Source of the DNA: CAYWMD01 sp964458575
Lineage (GTDB): Bacteria > Verrucomicrobiota > Verrucomicrobiia > Limisphaerales > JADLHS01
Length of the DNA stretch: 60,188 nt
Assembly (NCBI GenBank): GCA_964458575.1
Contig: CAYWMD010000039.1
Coordinates: forward strand, 1-60,188
Direction of reading: 5' to 3'
The position numbers and the translations under genes are program-made. Positions 15,090 to 24,198 of the stretch are shown here, in pieces. The first letter of the stretch is position 1, and each line of letters starts with the position of its first letter. The notes beneath the pieces are model-generated. The model did not search any database, was not told the origin of the DNA, and was given only the letters and a program-made list of their open reading frames with translations.

Positions 15090-16142
15090 GTGAAAATAAA
15101 CGTGCTTCTGGCCTCCGTAATGGTTGCGATCACCTGTTCGTCACCGCGGTCCGCCCGCGCCTGGGATTACGAGGGTCACCGCGTGGTCAATCAACTGGCG
15201 CTCCAGTCGTTGCCGAAGGACTTTCCCGCGTTCGTGCGCCAGCCCGCAAACGCGGAACGCATTGCGTTTCTCAGCGGCGAACCCGACCGCTGGCGCAACA
15301 TGGGCGACGACCTGCCGCTGAGTCATTTCAACGGACCGGACCATTATCTCGATCTGGAGCAATTGGAGGAATACGGCCTGACGCCGCAAACATTGCCGAT
15401 TTTCCGCTACGATTTCACCGCGCAACTCGCGCTGGCCCGCGCCGCGCATCCCGAAAAATTTCCGGCAATTGATCCGAAGAAGAACAAGGACCATACGCGC
15501 GAACTGGTCGGTTTCCTGCCCTGGGCCATCGTGGAATACTGCGGCAAACTTCGATCCGGTTTTTCCTATCTCAAGGCGTTTCAGGACCACGGCGGCACCC
15601 CGGATGAAATCGCCAATGCGCAGGGGAACATCATTTACATCATGGGGGTGATGGGTCATTTCGTCGGCGACGCGGCCCAACCGTTGCACGTTACCAAACA
15701 TCATCACGGTTGGGTGGGTGAGAATCCCAAGGGTTACTCGACGTGGCAGCCGCTGCACCAATGGATTGACGGAGACTTTTTCCGCAAGACCGGCGGGATC
15801 GAAGCCGGACCGCTGGCTGGAAAAATCCGCCCGGCCAGGATCGTCGGTGACCCGCTGAAGCCGGACGATTTGTTCAAACAGATCACGGCCTACCTGCTCG
15901 AAACGCATCAGCAGGTCGAGCCGCTTTACCAGCTCGACAAGGAACGCAAATTTTCCGTGGAAGTGGAAAAGGGACAAGCGGGGCGGGCGTTTCTGGACGC
16001 GCAGGTGGTACGGGGCGGGCAAATGCTCGGCGATCTGTGGTTCTCCGCGTGGCAACAGGCAACCGAGGACAAGTATCTCATTCGCAAATTGACCGAGCGG
16101 CAACAGGCCGGCACCACCAACGGCGCTGCCGATAAAAAATGA
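15090..16142 (+). CDS. Secreted S1/P1-type zinc nuclease
   Basis: A 350-residue extracytoplasmic nuclease that would degrade single-stranded nucleic acid and 3'-nucleotides. A signal peptide ends at SARA, residue 24, so the mature protein begins with Trp25, whose amino group is a zinc ligand in this family. The other ligands are in place: EGHR (His30), GPDHYLDL, MGHFVGDAAQPLH (His/Asp/His) and HQWIDGDF (His/Asp), making the usual trinuclear site. The start is GTG at 15090. The stop overlaps the start of the DUF423 gene (ATGA), so both are co-translated, though I see no functional link. Likely role: phosphate or nucleotide scavenging. Confidence 0.92.
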   Translation: MKINVLLASVMVAITCSSPRSARAWDYEGHRVVNQLALQSLPKDFPAFVRQPANAERIAFLSGEPDRWRNMGDDLPLSHFNGPDHYLDLEQLEEYGLTPQTLPIFRYDFTAQLALARAAHPEKFPAIDPKKNKDHTRELVGFLPWAIVEYCGKLRSGFSYLKAFQDHGGTPDEIANAQGNIIYIMGVMGHFVGDAAQPLHVTKHHHGWVGENPKGYSTWQPLHQWIDGDFFRKTGGIEAGPLAGKIRPARIVGDPLKPDDLFKQITAYLLETHQQVEPLYQLDKERKFSVEVEKGQAGRAFLDAQVVRGGQMLGDLWFSAWQQATEDKYLIRKLTERQQAGTTNGAADKK

Positions 16143-16519
16143 GCAACCGGACGGCCATCCGCATCGCAGCGGTGATGGGCTTCCTGGCTGTGGCCTTGGG
16201 CGCGTTTGGTGCACACGGGCTGGAAAAACTGTTGCAGGCGAACGAGCGGGTGGAAACCTGGCACACCGCCGTATTTTACCACTTTATTCACACCCTGATG
16301 CTCTACGTCCTTGCGCAACGCGAACCGTTCCGGCGCGGACCGTGGTGGAGCTTTTTCCTCGGCATCGTCGTTTTCTCCGGCTCGCTCTATCTGCTCTCCA
16401 TCACGAACATGCGATGGCTCGGGGCGATAACACCCCTCGGCGGGGTGAGTTTTCTTGCGGGCTGGTTTTGGCTGGTCGCCGCACCCGGCATAAAGGGAAG
16501 CAGCTCCGGATCGAATTGA
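16139..16519 (+). CDS. DUF423 / TMEM256-family inner-membrane protein
   Basis: A 126-residue protein with four hydrophobic helices. The family signature GAFGAHGLE is at residues 21-29, followed by a YHFIHTLMLY helix and GSLYLLSITNMRWLGAITPLGG, all typical of the YgdD/DUF423 group. No biochemical function is established. It starts within the stop codon of the nuclease gene and ends 22 bases before the converging argH stop. Confidence 0.92.
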   Translation: MSNRTAIRIAAVMGFLAVALGAFGAHGLEKLLQANERVETWHTAVFYHFIHTLMLYVLAQREPFRRGPWWSFFLGIVVFSGSLYLLSITNMRWLGAITPLGGVSFLAGWFWLVAAPGIKGSSSGSN

Positions 16520-16541
16520 GCAGATCTGAAGTCGAACCCGG

Positions 16542-17945
16542 CTACACTTCGAGGGTCTTCCGCCAGCGCGCCAACTGCCTTGCCACTTCCTGAGTGCCGG
16601 GCGCGCCCGTAAGATTCCGTTTCGCCATCGAGCGCTGCAAATCGAAGACAGCCAGCGCATCCCGACCGAACGCCTTGTCCGTGGACCGCAATTCCGCAAG
16701 CGAGAGCCTGTTCAGTGGTTTGCCCAGTTTTTCCGCCAATCCCACGACCGAACCGACGACGTGGTGGGCTTTGCGGAAAGGTATGCCCTTTCGCACCAGG
16801 TAATCCGCCAAGTCGGTTGCCAGCAACGCCGGGTCGCTGGCCGCCGCGTGACACGCAGTCCGGTTGACCTTGGTGTGTTTCAACATCGCCGCCATCAACC
16901 GCACCGTGGCGCGCACCGTGTCGGCGGTGTCGAACAGCCGTTCCTTGTCCTCCTGCAAATCGCGGTTGTAGGTCATTGGCAAACCTTTCAACAACGTCAG
17001 CAGCGAAACCAGATTGCCGATCACACGTGCCGATTTGCCGCGTGCCAGTTCGGCCACGTCGGGGTTTTTTTTTTGCGGCATCAATGACGAGCCGGTGGTG
17101 AACGCGTCGCCAATTTTGATAAAGCCGAACTCTGCGCTGGCCCACAGAACCAAATCCTCCGCGAGCCGTGACAAATGAACCGCCAACAACGCGGTGTCGG
17201 CACAGAACTCGACCGCGAAATCCCGGTCGCTGACGGCGTCCATCGAGTTTTGCGTGAGCTGCGGTTTGCCGGCGGCATCTACAAAGCCGAGCAGCCGGGC
17301 CACCAACACGCGGTCCAACTTGAGCGTTGAGCCCGCAATCGCTCCGCTACCCAGCGGACAGACGTTGACGCGCGACCAGCCGTCCCACAACCGTTCGCAG
17401 TCGCGTTCGAGCATTTCCACATAAGCGAGCAGGTGATGCGCGAGATAGACCGGTTGAGCCCGTTGCAGGTGCGTGTAGCCGGGCAGGAGCACGTTCGAAT
17501 GCCTTTCGCCAAGCCGGACGAGCGCGCGTTGCAGGTCATTCAGTTCACCGAGCAACGCCACGATTTCATCCCGCAACCAGAGCCGGACATCCAGCGCCAC
17601 CTGGTCGTTGCGCGACCGGGCGGTGTGAAGTTTCGCGCCGGCCGGCACCCGCCGGGTGAGTTCGGCCTCGATGTTCATGTGGACATCTTCCAGTTCGGGT
17701 TTCCACTTGAATTGGCCGCTTGAAATTTCGCGCGCGATGGCCGTGAGGCCGCGTCCGATGGCGGCAGCTTCGGTTTTGGTGAGCACCCCGATCTTGCGGA
17801 GCATGGCGGCATGGGCCAGCGAGCCGAGAATGTCGTGCCGCCAGAGCCGCTGGTCAAAGCTGATGGACTGCGTGAAATGCGCCACGTCCGCGTCAACTTC
17901 ACGCGCAAACCGCCCGCTGCGGGAAACTGGAGAGTTCTTTTTCAT
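16542..17945 (-). CDS. argH: Argininosuccinate lyase
   Basis: A 467-residue enzyme of the fumarase/aspartase superfamily catalysing the last step of arginine synthesis, cleaving argininosuccinate to arginine and fumarate. Diagnostic motifs: TARSRNDQVALDVR near residue 108, GYTHLQRAQPV near 155 and the superfamily signature GSSLMPQKKNPDVAELARGK near 281. Length is normal. No other arg gene is adjacent. One curiosity is a run of ten T (A on the coding strand) at 17065-17074 inside the MPQKKNP codons, a potential slippage site in the most conserved part of the protein. Confidence 0.96.
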   Translation of the reverse strand: MKKNSPVSRSGRFAREVDADVAHFTQSISFDQRLWRHDILGSLAHAAMLRKIGVLTKTEAAAIGRGLTAIAREISSGQFKWKPELEDVHMNIEAELTRRVPAGAKLHTARSRNDQVALDVRLWLRDEIVALLGELNDLQRALVRLGERHSNVLLPGYTHLQRAQPVYLAHHLLAYVEMLERDCERLWDGWSRVNVCPLGSGAIAGSTLKLDRVLVARLLGFVDAAGKPQLTQNSMDAVSDRDFAVEFCADTALLAVHLSRLAEDLVLWASAEFGFIKIGDAFTTGSSLMPQKKNPDVAELARGKSARVIGNLVSLLTLLKGLPMTYNRDLQEDKERLFDTADTVRATVRLMAAMLKHTKVNRTACHAAASDPALLATDLADYLVRKGIPFRKAHHVVGSVVGLAEKLGKPLNRLSLAELRSTDKAFGRDALAVFDLQRSMAKRNLTGAPGTQEVARQLARWRKTLEV

Positions 17946-18074
17946 GTACTCAAACCTTGCCGAATCTGCGCCCGACCGCGCAAAATGTCACTCTCAAACG
18001 CGTGAACGCGGTTTCGTGGCCATGCTCGGATCAGTCGGGAATGAGCGTGGCACGTGGAATGCCCTGTTAAAAGC

Positions 18075-18923
18075 ATGAGCGAATTCAAATTCGCCTGTCC
18101 GATGTGCGGTCAGCACATCCGGTGCGGCTCGGACAAAAGTGGCAAGCAGGTGGACTGCCCCACTTGCTTCCAAAAGCTCAGTGTCCCCGACGCGCCGCAA
18201 GGGGACGCCTCCAAACTCGTGCTCAACGCCTCGCTGGCCGAGGCAAAACGCTTCAAGCCCCACGAGACCACCTCGCATACCAGCATCACCACCGGATCCG
18301 GTGCGAGCCGGTTTCCCTGGACGACGGTGGCGCTGGTGGTGCTCTTGTGCGTCGCCGCGAGCGCGGTCATCTTTTTTCGCGGCAGGCTGTTCCACAATCC
18401 AAGTCGGACACCGGTGGCGAGCGAACCGACCAACACCTCCCCGTTCCAGGTGGCGGCGACGGTGAACGACACCAATTGGACCCTGAATCTGATGAGCGTG
18501 GAGTTTCCGGATTCGCCGGTGACGGGTCGCATCGGCGGGCGCGCGTTCACGTTGCATCGCGCGTTGCTGCGGGGCGGCACGCTCGAGTTGCGGCAGGGCG
18601 ACCGCGCGCCCGACATGGGTTTCACAATCAATTTCTTTGCCAAACGCAGCGAGGAACTGGCCCGCCAGTCCATTGCCATCGAAGCCGACCGGACCAATTC
18701 TCCCAAGGTGACCCTGCGCATCCGGGACAATCCGCAGCAGGCCATCGCCCAGACTTTTTTCCATGGATACGCGTTGCGGCTGGATTTCGGTCAGCTCACC
18801 AACGGTCACCTGCCGGGCAAGATTTACTTCTGCTCACCCGACCCGGCCAAAAGCTGGCTGGCGGGGACCTTCACCGCGGACATTCGCAAACCCGGACCGT
18901 CGAAACCCCGTCTGCGGCCGTGA
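18075..18923 (+). CDS. Zinc-ribbon membrane-anchored protein of unknown function
   Basis: A 282-residue protein starting with a zinc ribbon, CPMCGQHIRCGSDKSGKQ followed by a second CPTC knuckle (residues 8-30), then a polar linker, one membrane helix near residues 76-97 (TVALVVLLCVAASAVIFF) and an extracytoplasmic domain of about 170 residues with a beta-rich pattern. Such ribbon-plus-helix proteins are common and mostly uncharacterised in planctomycetes and verrucomicrobia. The ATG at 18075 is used. It diverges from argH with a 129-base gap and precedes cinA in the same direction. Confidence 0.75.
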   Translation: MSEFKFACPMCGQHIRCGSDKSGKQVDCPTCFQKLSVPDAPQGDASKLVLNASLAEAKRFKPHETTSHTSITTGSGASRFPWTTVALVVLLCVAASAVIFFRGRLFHNPSRTPVASEPTNTSPFQVAATVNDTNWTLNLMSVEFPDSPVTGRIGGRAFTLHRALLRGGTLELRQGDRAPDMGFTINFFAKRSEELARQSIAIEADRTNSPKVTLRIRDNPQQAIAQTFFHGYALRLDFGQLTNGHLPGKIYFCSPDPAKSWLAGTFTADIRKPGPSKPRLRP

Positions 18924-19073
18924 TCCCAAAATTCAAGCGTGCTTGAATCGGCTGGGGCCGCTGGTTGTGTGGGAGGCCGGCCAACATTTCTTGAATGTAC
19001 CGCGGCAGCTTTTTTTGTCCTGCCATTGACGACAGACTTGCCACCGGCGCCGCGTCACTCAACACTTCCCAGC

Positions 19074-20342
19074 GTGAACGTGGAATTGATCAACACCGGT
19101 AGCGAATTGATGCTGGGACGTGTTCTCAACACTCATCAACAATGGCTTTGTCGGCAGCTCACGGATCTGGGTTATGTCGTGGCCCGGCAGGTGGCCGTGG
19201 CGGACACGGCTCTCGACATCGAGCAAGCCGTGCGGGAAGCGCTGTCGCGCGCCGACCTGGTCATCACCACGGGCGGGCTGGGGCCGACTTCAGATGACCT
19301 CACCCGGGAATTGATCGCGAAGATGCTGAACCGTCCGTTGCGCGAGGATCAAACCCTTGCCGCACACATCGAACAGCATTTTTCGTCGCGCCGACGCGTC
19401 ATGCCTCAAAGCACCCGCGTGCAAGCGCTCGTGCCGGAAGGCGCCACGGTTCTGCCCAATCCGAACGGGACGGCGCCGGGGCTGGCGATGGAGGTGCGAC
19501 CGAACCCCTTTCGCGCCGACGCGGCGGGAAGCTGGCTGGTCATGCTGCCCGGACCGCCGCGTGAATTGCGACCGATGTTCGCAGACGTCGTGAAGCCGCT
19601 CCTCCGGCGCGTGCTGCCACCCGCCGCGCAATTTGTCTGTCGCACGCTGCGGACCACGGGGATTGGCGAATCCATGGTTCAGGAGCGAATTGGCGAACCC
19701 TTAAGCCCGCTGGTCGCCAGAGGATTGGAGGTCGGCTACTGCGCGCGCGTTGGCCAGGTGGAGGTGCGTCTGTCTTCGCGCGGCAACGACGCAGCCACGC
19801 TGGTGAGCGAGGCGGAGAACATCGTGCGGCCAAGGATCGCCACCTATCTCTACGGCGAAGGAGATGAAGAACTCGAAGCCGTGATTGTGCGTCGCTTGAC
19901 GGAACGAAAGCAAACCCTCGCCCTGGCCGAATCGTGCACCGGCGGGTGCATCGCGCATCGCATCACCAACGTTCCGGGTGCATCGGCCGTATTGCTCGCG
20001 GGGCTGGTCACCTACAGCAACGAAGCCAAGCAGAAATTCCTCGGTGTTCGCGCGGATACCTTGGCAGCGCACGGCGCCGTGAGTGAAGCGGTGGCCCGCG
20101 AAATGGCCGAGGGCACGCGCCAAAAATCGGGCGCGGATTTCGCGCTGTCGGTGACCGGCATTGCGGGGCCGACGGGCGGAACCGAAGCCAAACCCGTCGG
20201 CACGGTATTCATTGGCCTGGCCACGGAGGGGGAAACGGTCGTGCAGAAAAACTACAATCCTTACGACCGGGAAACCTTCAAGCAGGCGACGGCGAATCAG
20301 GCCCTCGATATTTTGCGGCGACGCATCCCGGCTGCCGCATGA
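19074..20342 (+). CDS. cinA: CinA-family protein (nicotinamide-nucleotide amidase / MoaB-like)
   Basis: A 422-residue cytoplasmic protein with two domains. Residues 1-170 are MoaB/MogA-like (ELINTGSELMLGR, TTGGLGPTSDD, GTAPG, LPGPPRE), linked in the family to ADP-ribose pyrophosphatase activity. The C-terminal 160 residues are the PncC-like NMN amidase domain (LAESCTGGCIAHRITNVPGA with the catalytic Ser, and VTGIAGPTGG). Together they recycle pyridine nucleotides. The GTG at 19074 (VNVELINTG) is chosen because it puts strand 1 at the N-terminus as in homologues; the frame is open upstream to 18939 with unlikely sequence. Confidence 0.93.
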   Translation: MNVELINTGSELMLGRVLNTHQQWLCRQLTDLGYVVARQVAVADTALDIEQAVREALSRADLVITTGGLGPTSDDLTRELIAKMLNRPLREDQTLAAHIEQHFSSRRRVMPQSTRVQALVPEGATVLPNPNGTAPGLAMEVRPNPFRADAAGSWLVMLPGPPRELRPMFADVVKPLLRRVLPPAAQFVCRTLRTTGIGESMVQERIGEPLSPLVARGLEVGYCARVGQVEVRLSSRGNDAATLVSEAENIVRPRIATYLYGEGDEELEAVIVRRLTERKQTLALAESCTGGCIAHRITNVPGASAVLLAGLVTYSNEAKQKFLGVRADTLAAHGAVSEAVAREMAEGTRQKSGADFALSVTGIAGPTGGTEAKPVGTVFIGLATEGETVVQKNYNPYDRETFKQATANQALDILRRRIPAAA

Positions 20343-20393
20343 AGAGATGTTATGTGCAGGGCGCCAATCCGCTTTGATCGCGCGAAGCTAAAA

Positions 20394-20954
20394 ATGCTTT
20401 TCCCATGGGCATTACTCGTTGCGCCGCTGCTCCTGGCCGGTGGCTGTGCAACCAGCGCGCTTTGGGAGGAAGGTCGTTTCGCCCGCTTCCGCGAGCCGGC
20501 GTCGCCCTCTGCCCTTCGCTGCTTCCGCTCTCGTGAAGCCGATGATTTTCTGGTTTGTTACGAGGAAGGTTGCGATGACAATTCGAAGGTTCGTCGTCCT
20601 CGCGCCTACTGGCTTGTCGCCAACCACGAACCGATCGAAAATCCGCACAAGCCCCGGTTTGTCTCCGTCAATGTGTCCGACGGTCTGCAAACTGTTCCGG
20701 TCCTCGCCACTTCTCCCACCAACGCGCCGCCGCCGGAGTTCTATATCGTCGCTTCAACGAACGCGCAGACGTTCACGCTCTTCGCTGGTGAGAAACCAGT
20801 GGGGAACTACGATTTGCCTGTTTACGAAACGGGGTCGGGCCGGGCGAAACAGATCTTGCTGACACCGTTTGCCTTCGCCGCCGATTTGACGATCATAGGC
20901 GGTTGCGTGTTCGCCATCGCTTGGTCGGAGGAAGGTCTCGGCGACATTCACTGA
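20394..20954 (+). CDS. Putative lipoprotein, function unknown
   Basis: A 186-residue protein with a lipoprotein signal: hydrophobic core WALLVAPLLLAGGC with the lipobox Cys near residue 18. The mature part has no motif I recognise; it includes a Pro/Thr-rich centre and ends with a hydrophobic segment (FAFAADLTIIGGCVFAIAW) that could be a second membrane contact. I chose the ATG at 20394, next to the signal peptide, over the ATG at 20352. It follows cinA by 51 bases and is closed by a strong terminator, so it is probably the last gene of the cinA transcript. Confidence 0.7.
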   Translation: MLFPWALLVAPLLLAGGCATSALWEEGRFARFREPASPSALRCFRSREADDFLVCYEEGCDDNSKVRRPRAYWLVANHEPIENPHKPRFVSVNVSDGLQTVPVLATSPTNAPPPEFYIVASTNAQTFTLFAGEKPVGNYDLPVYETGSGRAKQILLTPFAFAADLTIIGGCVFAIAWSEEGLGDIH

Positions 20955-20986
20955 TGGCGGGCATCGAAGTCGGATCGGAGAAAAAG

Positions 20987-21016
20987 AAAAAGGCCGGGTA
21001 ACAAGTCCGGCCTTTT
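20987..21016 (+). terminator. Rho-independent terminator after the lipoprotein gene
   Basis: AAAAGGCCGG (20987-20996 region) pairs with CCGGCCTTTT (21007-21016) around a short loop, and a T run follows the stem. The A/T symmetry means it can also act on the minus strand. Confidence 0.85.
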
Positions 21017-21229
21017 CTGCACACGGTACTGAGAACGCAGCACCAAATCTGCGCTTATAATACCCCGAACCTCTTTTGTGCAAAGTCACCAGTTGTGGGG
21101 ACAACGGGAAAAAACCGGTAGTTGGAAGCCAAACACGGCAAAACCAGGCCGAAAATCGTGGGTTTTGGCCGAAAGGACCCCGAGACGGACGTTGACGACA
21201 TCGGGATAAAGTGGCATTTGTCCGGTAGA

Positions 21230-22432
21230 ATGGTAACCGCCAAATTGGTTCCGCTTCTATTCCTGAGCACGGGGTTGACCGCCGCTGAAAGCAACGTGAA
21301 TGGGGCGGCGATGGATCTTGCCGATGGGTTTGGGGATATCATCTGGATTTTCGCCATGGTTGTCGGGTTGTATTTTGTTTTCCGGATCGTCAACGGCTGG
21401 ATCAAGACGGTCATGCCGGAGGACAAGACCATCGCCGAAATTCGGGCCCAACTGGCCAGGGATAACGATGCTCAAGTGGTGCTCAAGCCGCGCGCGACGG
21501 CCAGCGCAGCCTCGGAACCCCCGCCGGTGTCCGTCCGGCAGCCGGCGGACCTTCCACCATCGAGCACTCCGGTCCGGGACAATCGCGCGGGCTTCCGCGC
21601 CCAGCCGGTCGCCGGCGGAGCGGAGCATCAAATTGTGCGCGCCGCGAGTTACCTTGATCGCTGGATGTGGCAGCGCCGGGACCATTTCCCGCGCGCCGGC
21701 CGTTTGCGATCCGCCCGCTCACCGCGCAAGCGTCAGGTGAGATTGCCGGTTGTCACCGGAGTGAATACCGCTTCCGTCAAAGCTTGGAGCCGGGCGGAAC
21801 GCCAACGGTTGTTCCGCGTGGTCTATGCCGACGCCTGGGAGAATGGGCAGGGGTTTCTGGAAGTGCCGATTGATGTCCTCGCGGTCAACTGGTCGGCCGA
21901 GAAAAAGCGGCTGGATACCAATGCCCTGGTCGAGGCGGCTTTGGCCGTTTCGGCCGGAGGCCGTTGGCGCAGCCGGTTCAGCCCGCGCATGATCTGGTTT
22001 CGCTTTGCCCAAGACACCGGACGCCTCAAGCGGACGATGGAATCTTACATTGACGACATGCAACTCGATGAGGATGGCAAAGCGGCCTTGCCGCCGGGGA
22101 ACAAGGCGGTTTGGGAAGAGCAGTCCGTTCCCCTCACGGAGGGCCACAGAACACCGCTTGGGCGGGGATGTTTCTTTGTCGTGCATACGACCACGCCTTT
22201 TGGTTCACGCGAGCCACTGTGGCTTTTCAACATCGAACGCGACGAGGTCCCAATTCTGAAGGATCAACGGCTCAAAGCGCCGAGCTTCATCGAGATTGAC
22301 GGGACGCTCCTGGCAACGATCGTATCCGTGACTGATTCAGTGGCGAGCCTCAAGGTCCTTGCGCCCGGCAGCGCCGCGGTTTCCTTGGAGTCAACTTCAA
22401 CCCCTGGCGAGGCGAAGCCGGAACGCTCCTGA
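21230..22432 (+). CDS. Predicted membrane protein of unknown function
   Basis: A 400-residue protein. The N-terminus (TAKLVPLLFLSTGLTAAES) looks like a signal peptide, followed by a membrane helix (DIIWIFAMVVGLYFVFRIV) near residues 35-53 and a Pro/Ala-rich linker. The remaining 280 residues form a soluble domain with no recognised motif. The frame is open from 21122, but the ATG at 21230 fits the signal peptide. A TATAAT hexamer at 21056-21061 could belong to its promoter, though no good -35 is seen. It converges with the ferredoxin gene. Confidence 0.65.
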   Translation: MVTAKLVPLLFLSTGLTAAESNVNGAAMDLADGFGDIIWIFAMVVGLYFVFRIVNGWIKTVMPEDKTIAEIRAQLARDNDAQVVLKPRATASAASEPPPVSVRQPADLPPSSTPVRDNRAGFRAQPVAGGAEHQIVRAASYLDRWMWQRRDHFPRAGRLRSARSPRKRQVRLPVVTGVNTASVKAWSRAERQRLFRVVYADAWENGQGFLEVPIDVLAVNWSAEKKRLDTNALVEAALAVSAGGRWRSRFSPRMIWFRFAQDTGRLKRTMESYIDDMQLDEDGKAALPPGNKAVWEEQSVPLTEGHRTPLGRGCFFVVHTTTPFGSREPLWLFNIERDEVPILKDQRLKAPSFIEIDGTLLATIVSVTDSVASLKVLAPGSAAVSLESTSTPGEAKPERS

Positions 22433-22497
22433 TTTGCGCCTTCGCCGGCGGCATGGGCGGGATGTCGCCCGCCGGGTTTGCAGGGGTAGAAACAAAA

Positions 22498-22524
22498 CGC
22501 CCGCAGTTATGCCAACTGCGGGCG
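22498..22524 (-). terminator. Rho-independent terminator of the ferredoxin gene
   Basis: A perfect 11-bp stem (CGCCCGCAGTT with AACTGCGGGCG) and a five-base loop. On the minus strand it is followed by TTTTGTTT, as expected for the gene that ends at 22553. Confidence 0.88.
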
Positions 22525-22552
22525 GACCAGGAAATTGGCCGGGTCGGCTGAA

Positions 22553-22786
22553 CTACGCCCCGTTGTCGCCGATGGCTTCAACCGGGCAGCCTTCCTTGGC
22601 TTCCTTGCACCGGGCTTCTTCTTCGGGCGATTCCGGTTGCTTGTAAACGTAGGAATAACCGCCGTCTTCATTCCGTTTGAAATTGTCGGGGGCGGTTTCG
22701 CGGCACAGATCGCAATCAATGCATTGATTGTCCACGTAGTATTTCCCCGCGACATTGACTTCGTATTTGTTTGCCAGGTCAGCCAT
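22553..22786 (-). CDS. Single-cluster [4Fe-4S] ferredoxin
   Basis: A 77-residue electron carrier. CIDCDLC supplies three cluster Cys (C-x2-C-x2-C) and EGCPVEAI the fourth (CP), the pattern of monocluster bacterial ferredoxins. An extra Cys in EEARCKEA could form a disulphide in the space left by the lost second cluster. The N-terminus MADLANKYEV is preferred over the ATG three residues earlier. The protein is acidic, as usual for ferredoxins. It has its own terminator, and the redox partner is unknown. Confidence 0.92.
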   Translation of the reverse strand: MADLANKYEVNVAGKYYVDNQCIDCDLCRETAPDNFKRNEDGGYSYVYKQPESPEEEARCKEAKEGCPVEAIGDNGA

Positions 22787-22999
22787 AAAAATCACTTTCG
22801 CATTTGACGTTCGTCGTTTCGAATATGGCGGTAGCCACCGGCCTTCGCAAGCTTCATTTGGATATTTTCAAACCACTTTTTGTTCTGCGACCTCAACCTC
22901 CAACTCCGAGGCGTGTTGCGAAGCGAAACGCCCCTTCTCATTCATACCCAGACCAGAACCTGGTCTCCCTGGGTTGCGCGATGGTGGAACACAACCGGT

Positions 23000-24145
23000 T
23001 TACTGCTGCTTTGGTGATCCCGACTTGTCCTTCTCCTCGCCGAAGGGATTCGGTCTCCCCGGGTGGAATTGCGCAAAAATTTCCCTGAACGTCCGATCCA
23101 ACACTCTGTCTTCGGTGCTGAACACATTGTCACCGTATTGGCCGGCTTTCAAAACCGTTTTGCCCGTTTTGGTGTCGCGAAACTCGACGTGAAACACCCG
23201 GAAACGGTACCACATGTCCCAAAAACTGAGATACTTGACGAAGCAGATCAGCGAGGGCGAAGCCAAATCCTCGTCGGTTACCAAACCGGCACGGACGATG
23301 GCAAGCGAATCGCGGGCGGCATCAAACCCTCCGCTGCCGGCATTTCCCGCGGCTGGCGGTTCGACGCCAGCTTGCTTTAGAAATGCGAGCACAGGTCCGT
23401 TCTTCGCGGCGAAATTGACATTCTGAGGCAGGTTGCCGCCGGAACGCATCAACACATTCATCGGGTTCAATGTGGAGATGACCAGTCCGATAATTTGCCC
23501 GCTGGAATTGAGCAATGGGCCGCCGCTGTTACCGGGTTGGACCTCGGCGGAGAATTGCACTTGGTTCGGATCATCCTGCAAGCCAACCGCCGAACTGATC
23601 AGGCCTTTGTTCAACCGCGGCGATGTACCCAAGACCTCCACCAAGGGAAACCCCATCGTAAAGGCGTCTTGGCCCATGTGGTAGTTGGTGTCTGCGGAAA
23701 AGGAGAGGTAGGGAAAGGACTTGTCACCTTCGATTTGCAGCAAAGCCACATCCAGATTGGTGTCCGTCGCCAGTACCTTTGCCGGGTGGCGCGATCCGTT
23801 GATCCAAATCGTTGCCATCTGGTTGCCTTCGATTCCGTGCGCCGACGTCAGTAGATGACCCTGTGACGTGATGACGAATCCACTCGCTTGCGAGTCAATC
23901 GCCGGTCCGTCAGCCTTCACTTCCACAACGCGGAAGTCGCATTGCTTGAGCCTGGCCAACACGCGCGGATAAACGCTTCTTGGGTCCTCCTCCGGCACTC
24001 CCAGATAAACTTTATGGTATTGGTTGAGCTCCTGGGGAGATGGTGCAACCGCCTTGGGCGTGGCGCAGCCCGCGACTGTTAAAGCGAGGACAGCCAGTAG
24101 CACTTCTGCTGCGCAACCTTCAATTCGCCGAATCATTCCCTTCAT
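23000..24145 (-). CDS. Trypsin-like serine protease lipoprotein (HtrA-type catalytic domain)
   Basis: A 381-residue protein exported as a lipoprotein: signal VLLAVLALTVAGC with the lipobox Cys near residue 26. The protease domain has the triad in order: His in LLTSAHGIEG, Asp in ATDTNLDVALLQIEG and Ser in VQPGNSGGPLL, all in HtrA-like contexts. No PDZ domain follows; instead the C-terminal 130 residues form an unrelated domain. It probably acts in envelope protein quality control. The longer frame up to 24427 overlaps nuoN and is ignored. It ends 214 bases from the ferredoxin start and begins 53 bases after nuoN. Confidence 0.88.
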   Translation of the reverse strand: MKGMIRRIEGCAAEVLLAVLALTVAGCATPKAVAPSPQELNQYHKVYLGVPEEDPRSVYPRVLARLKQCDFRVVEVKADGPAIDSQASGFVITSQGHLLTSAHGIEGNQMATIWINGSRHPAKVLATDTNLDVALLQIEGDKSFPYLSFSADTNYHMGQDAFTMGFPLVEVLGTSPRLNKGLISSAVGLQDDPNQVQFSAEVQPGNSGGPLLNSSGQIIGLVISTLNPMNVLMRSGGNLPQNVNFAAKNGPVLAFLKQAGVEPPAAGNAGSGGFDAARDSLAIVRAGLVTDEDLASPSLICFVKYLSFWDMWYRFRVFHVEFRDTKTGKTVLKAGQYGDNVFSTEDRVLDRTFREIFAQFHPGRPNPFGEEKDKSGSPKQQ

Positions 24146-24198
24146 AACGGCACCATTAAAGCCGGCGCCAGCGTTGGGCTCAAGCCCGATATCAGTTG

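Noticed and set aside
22441..22480. Possible terminator for the gene ending at 22432
   Set aside because: CCGGCGG...CCGCCGG can pair, but the loop is long, a competing inner hairpin exists and no T run follows.
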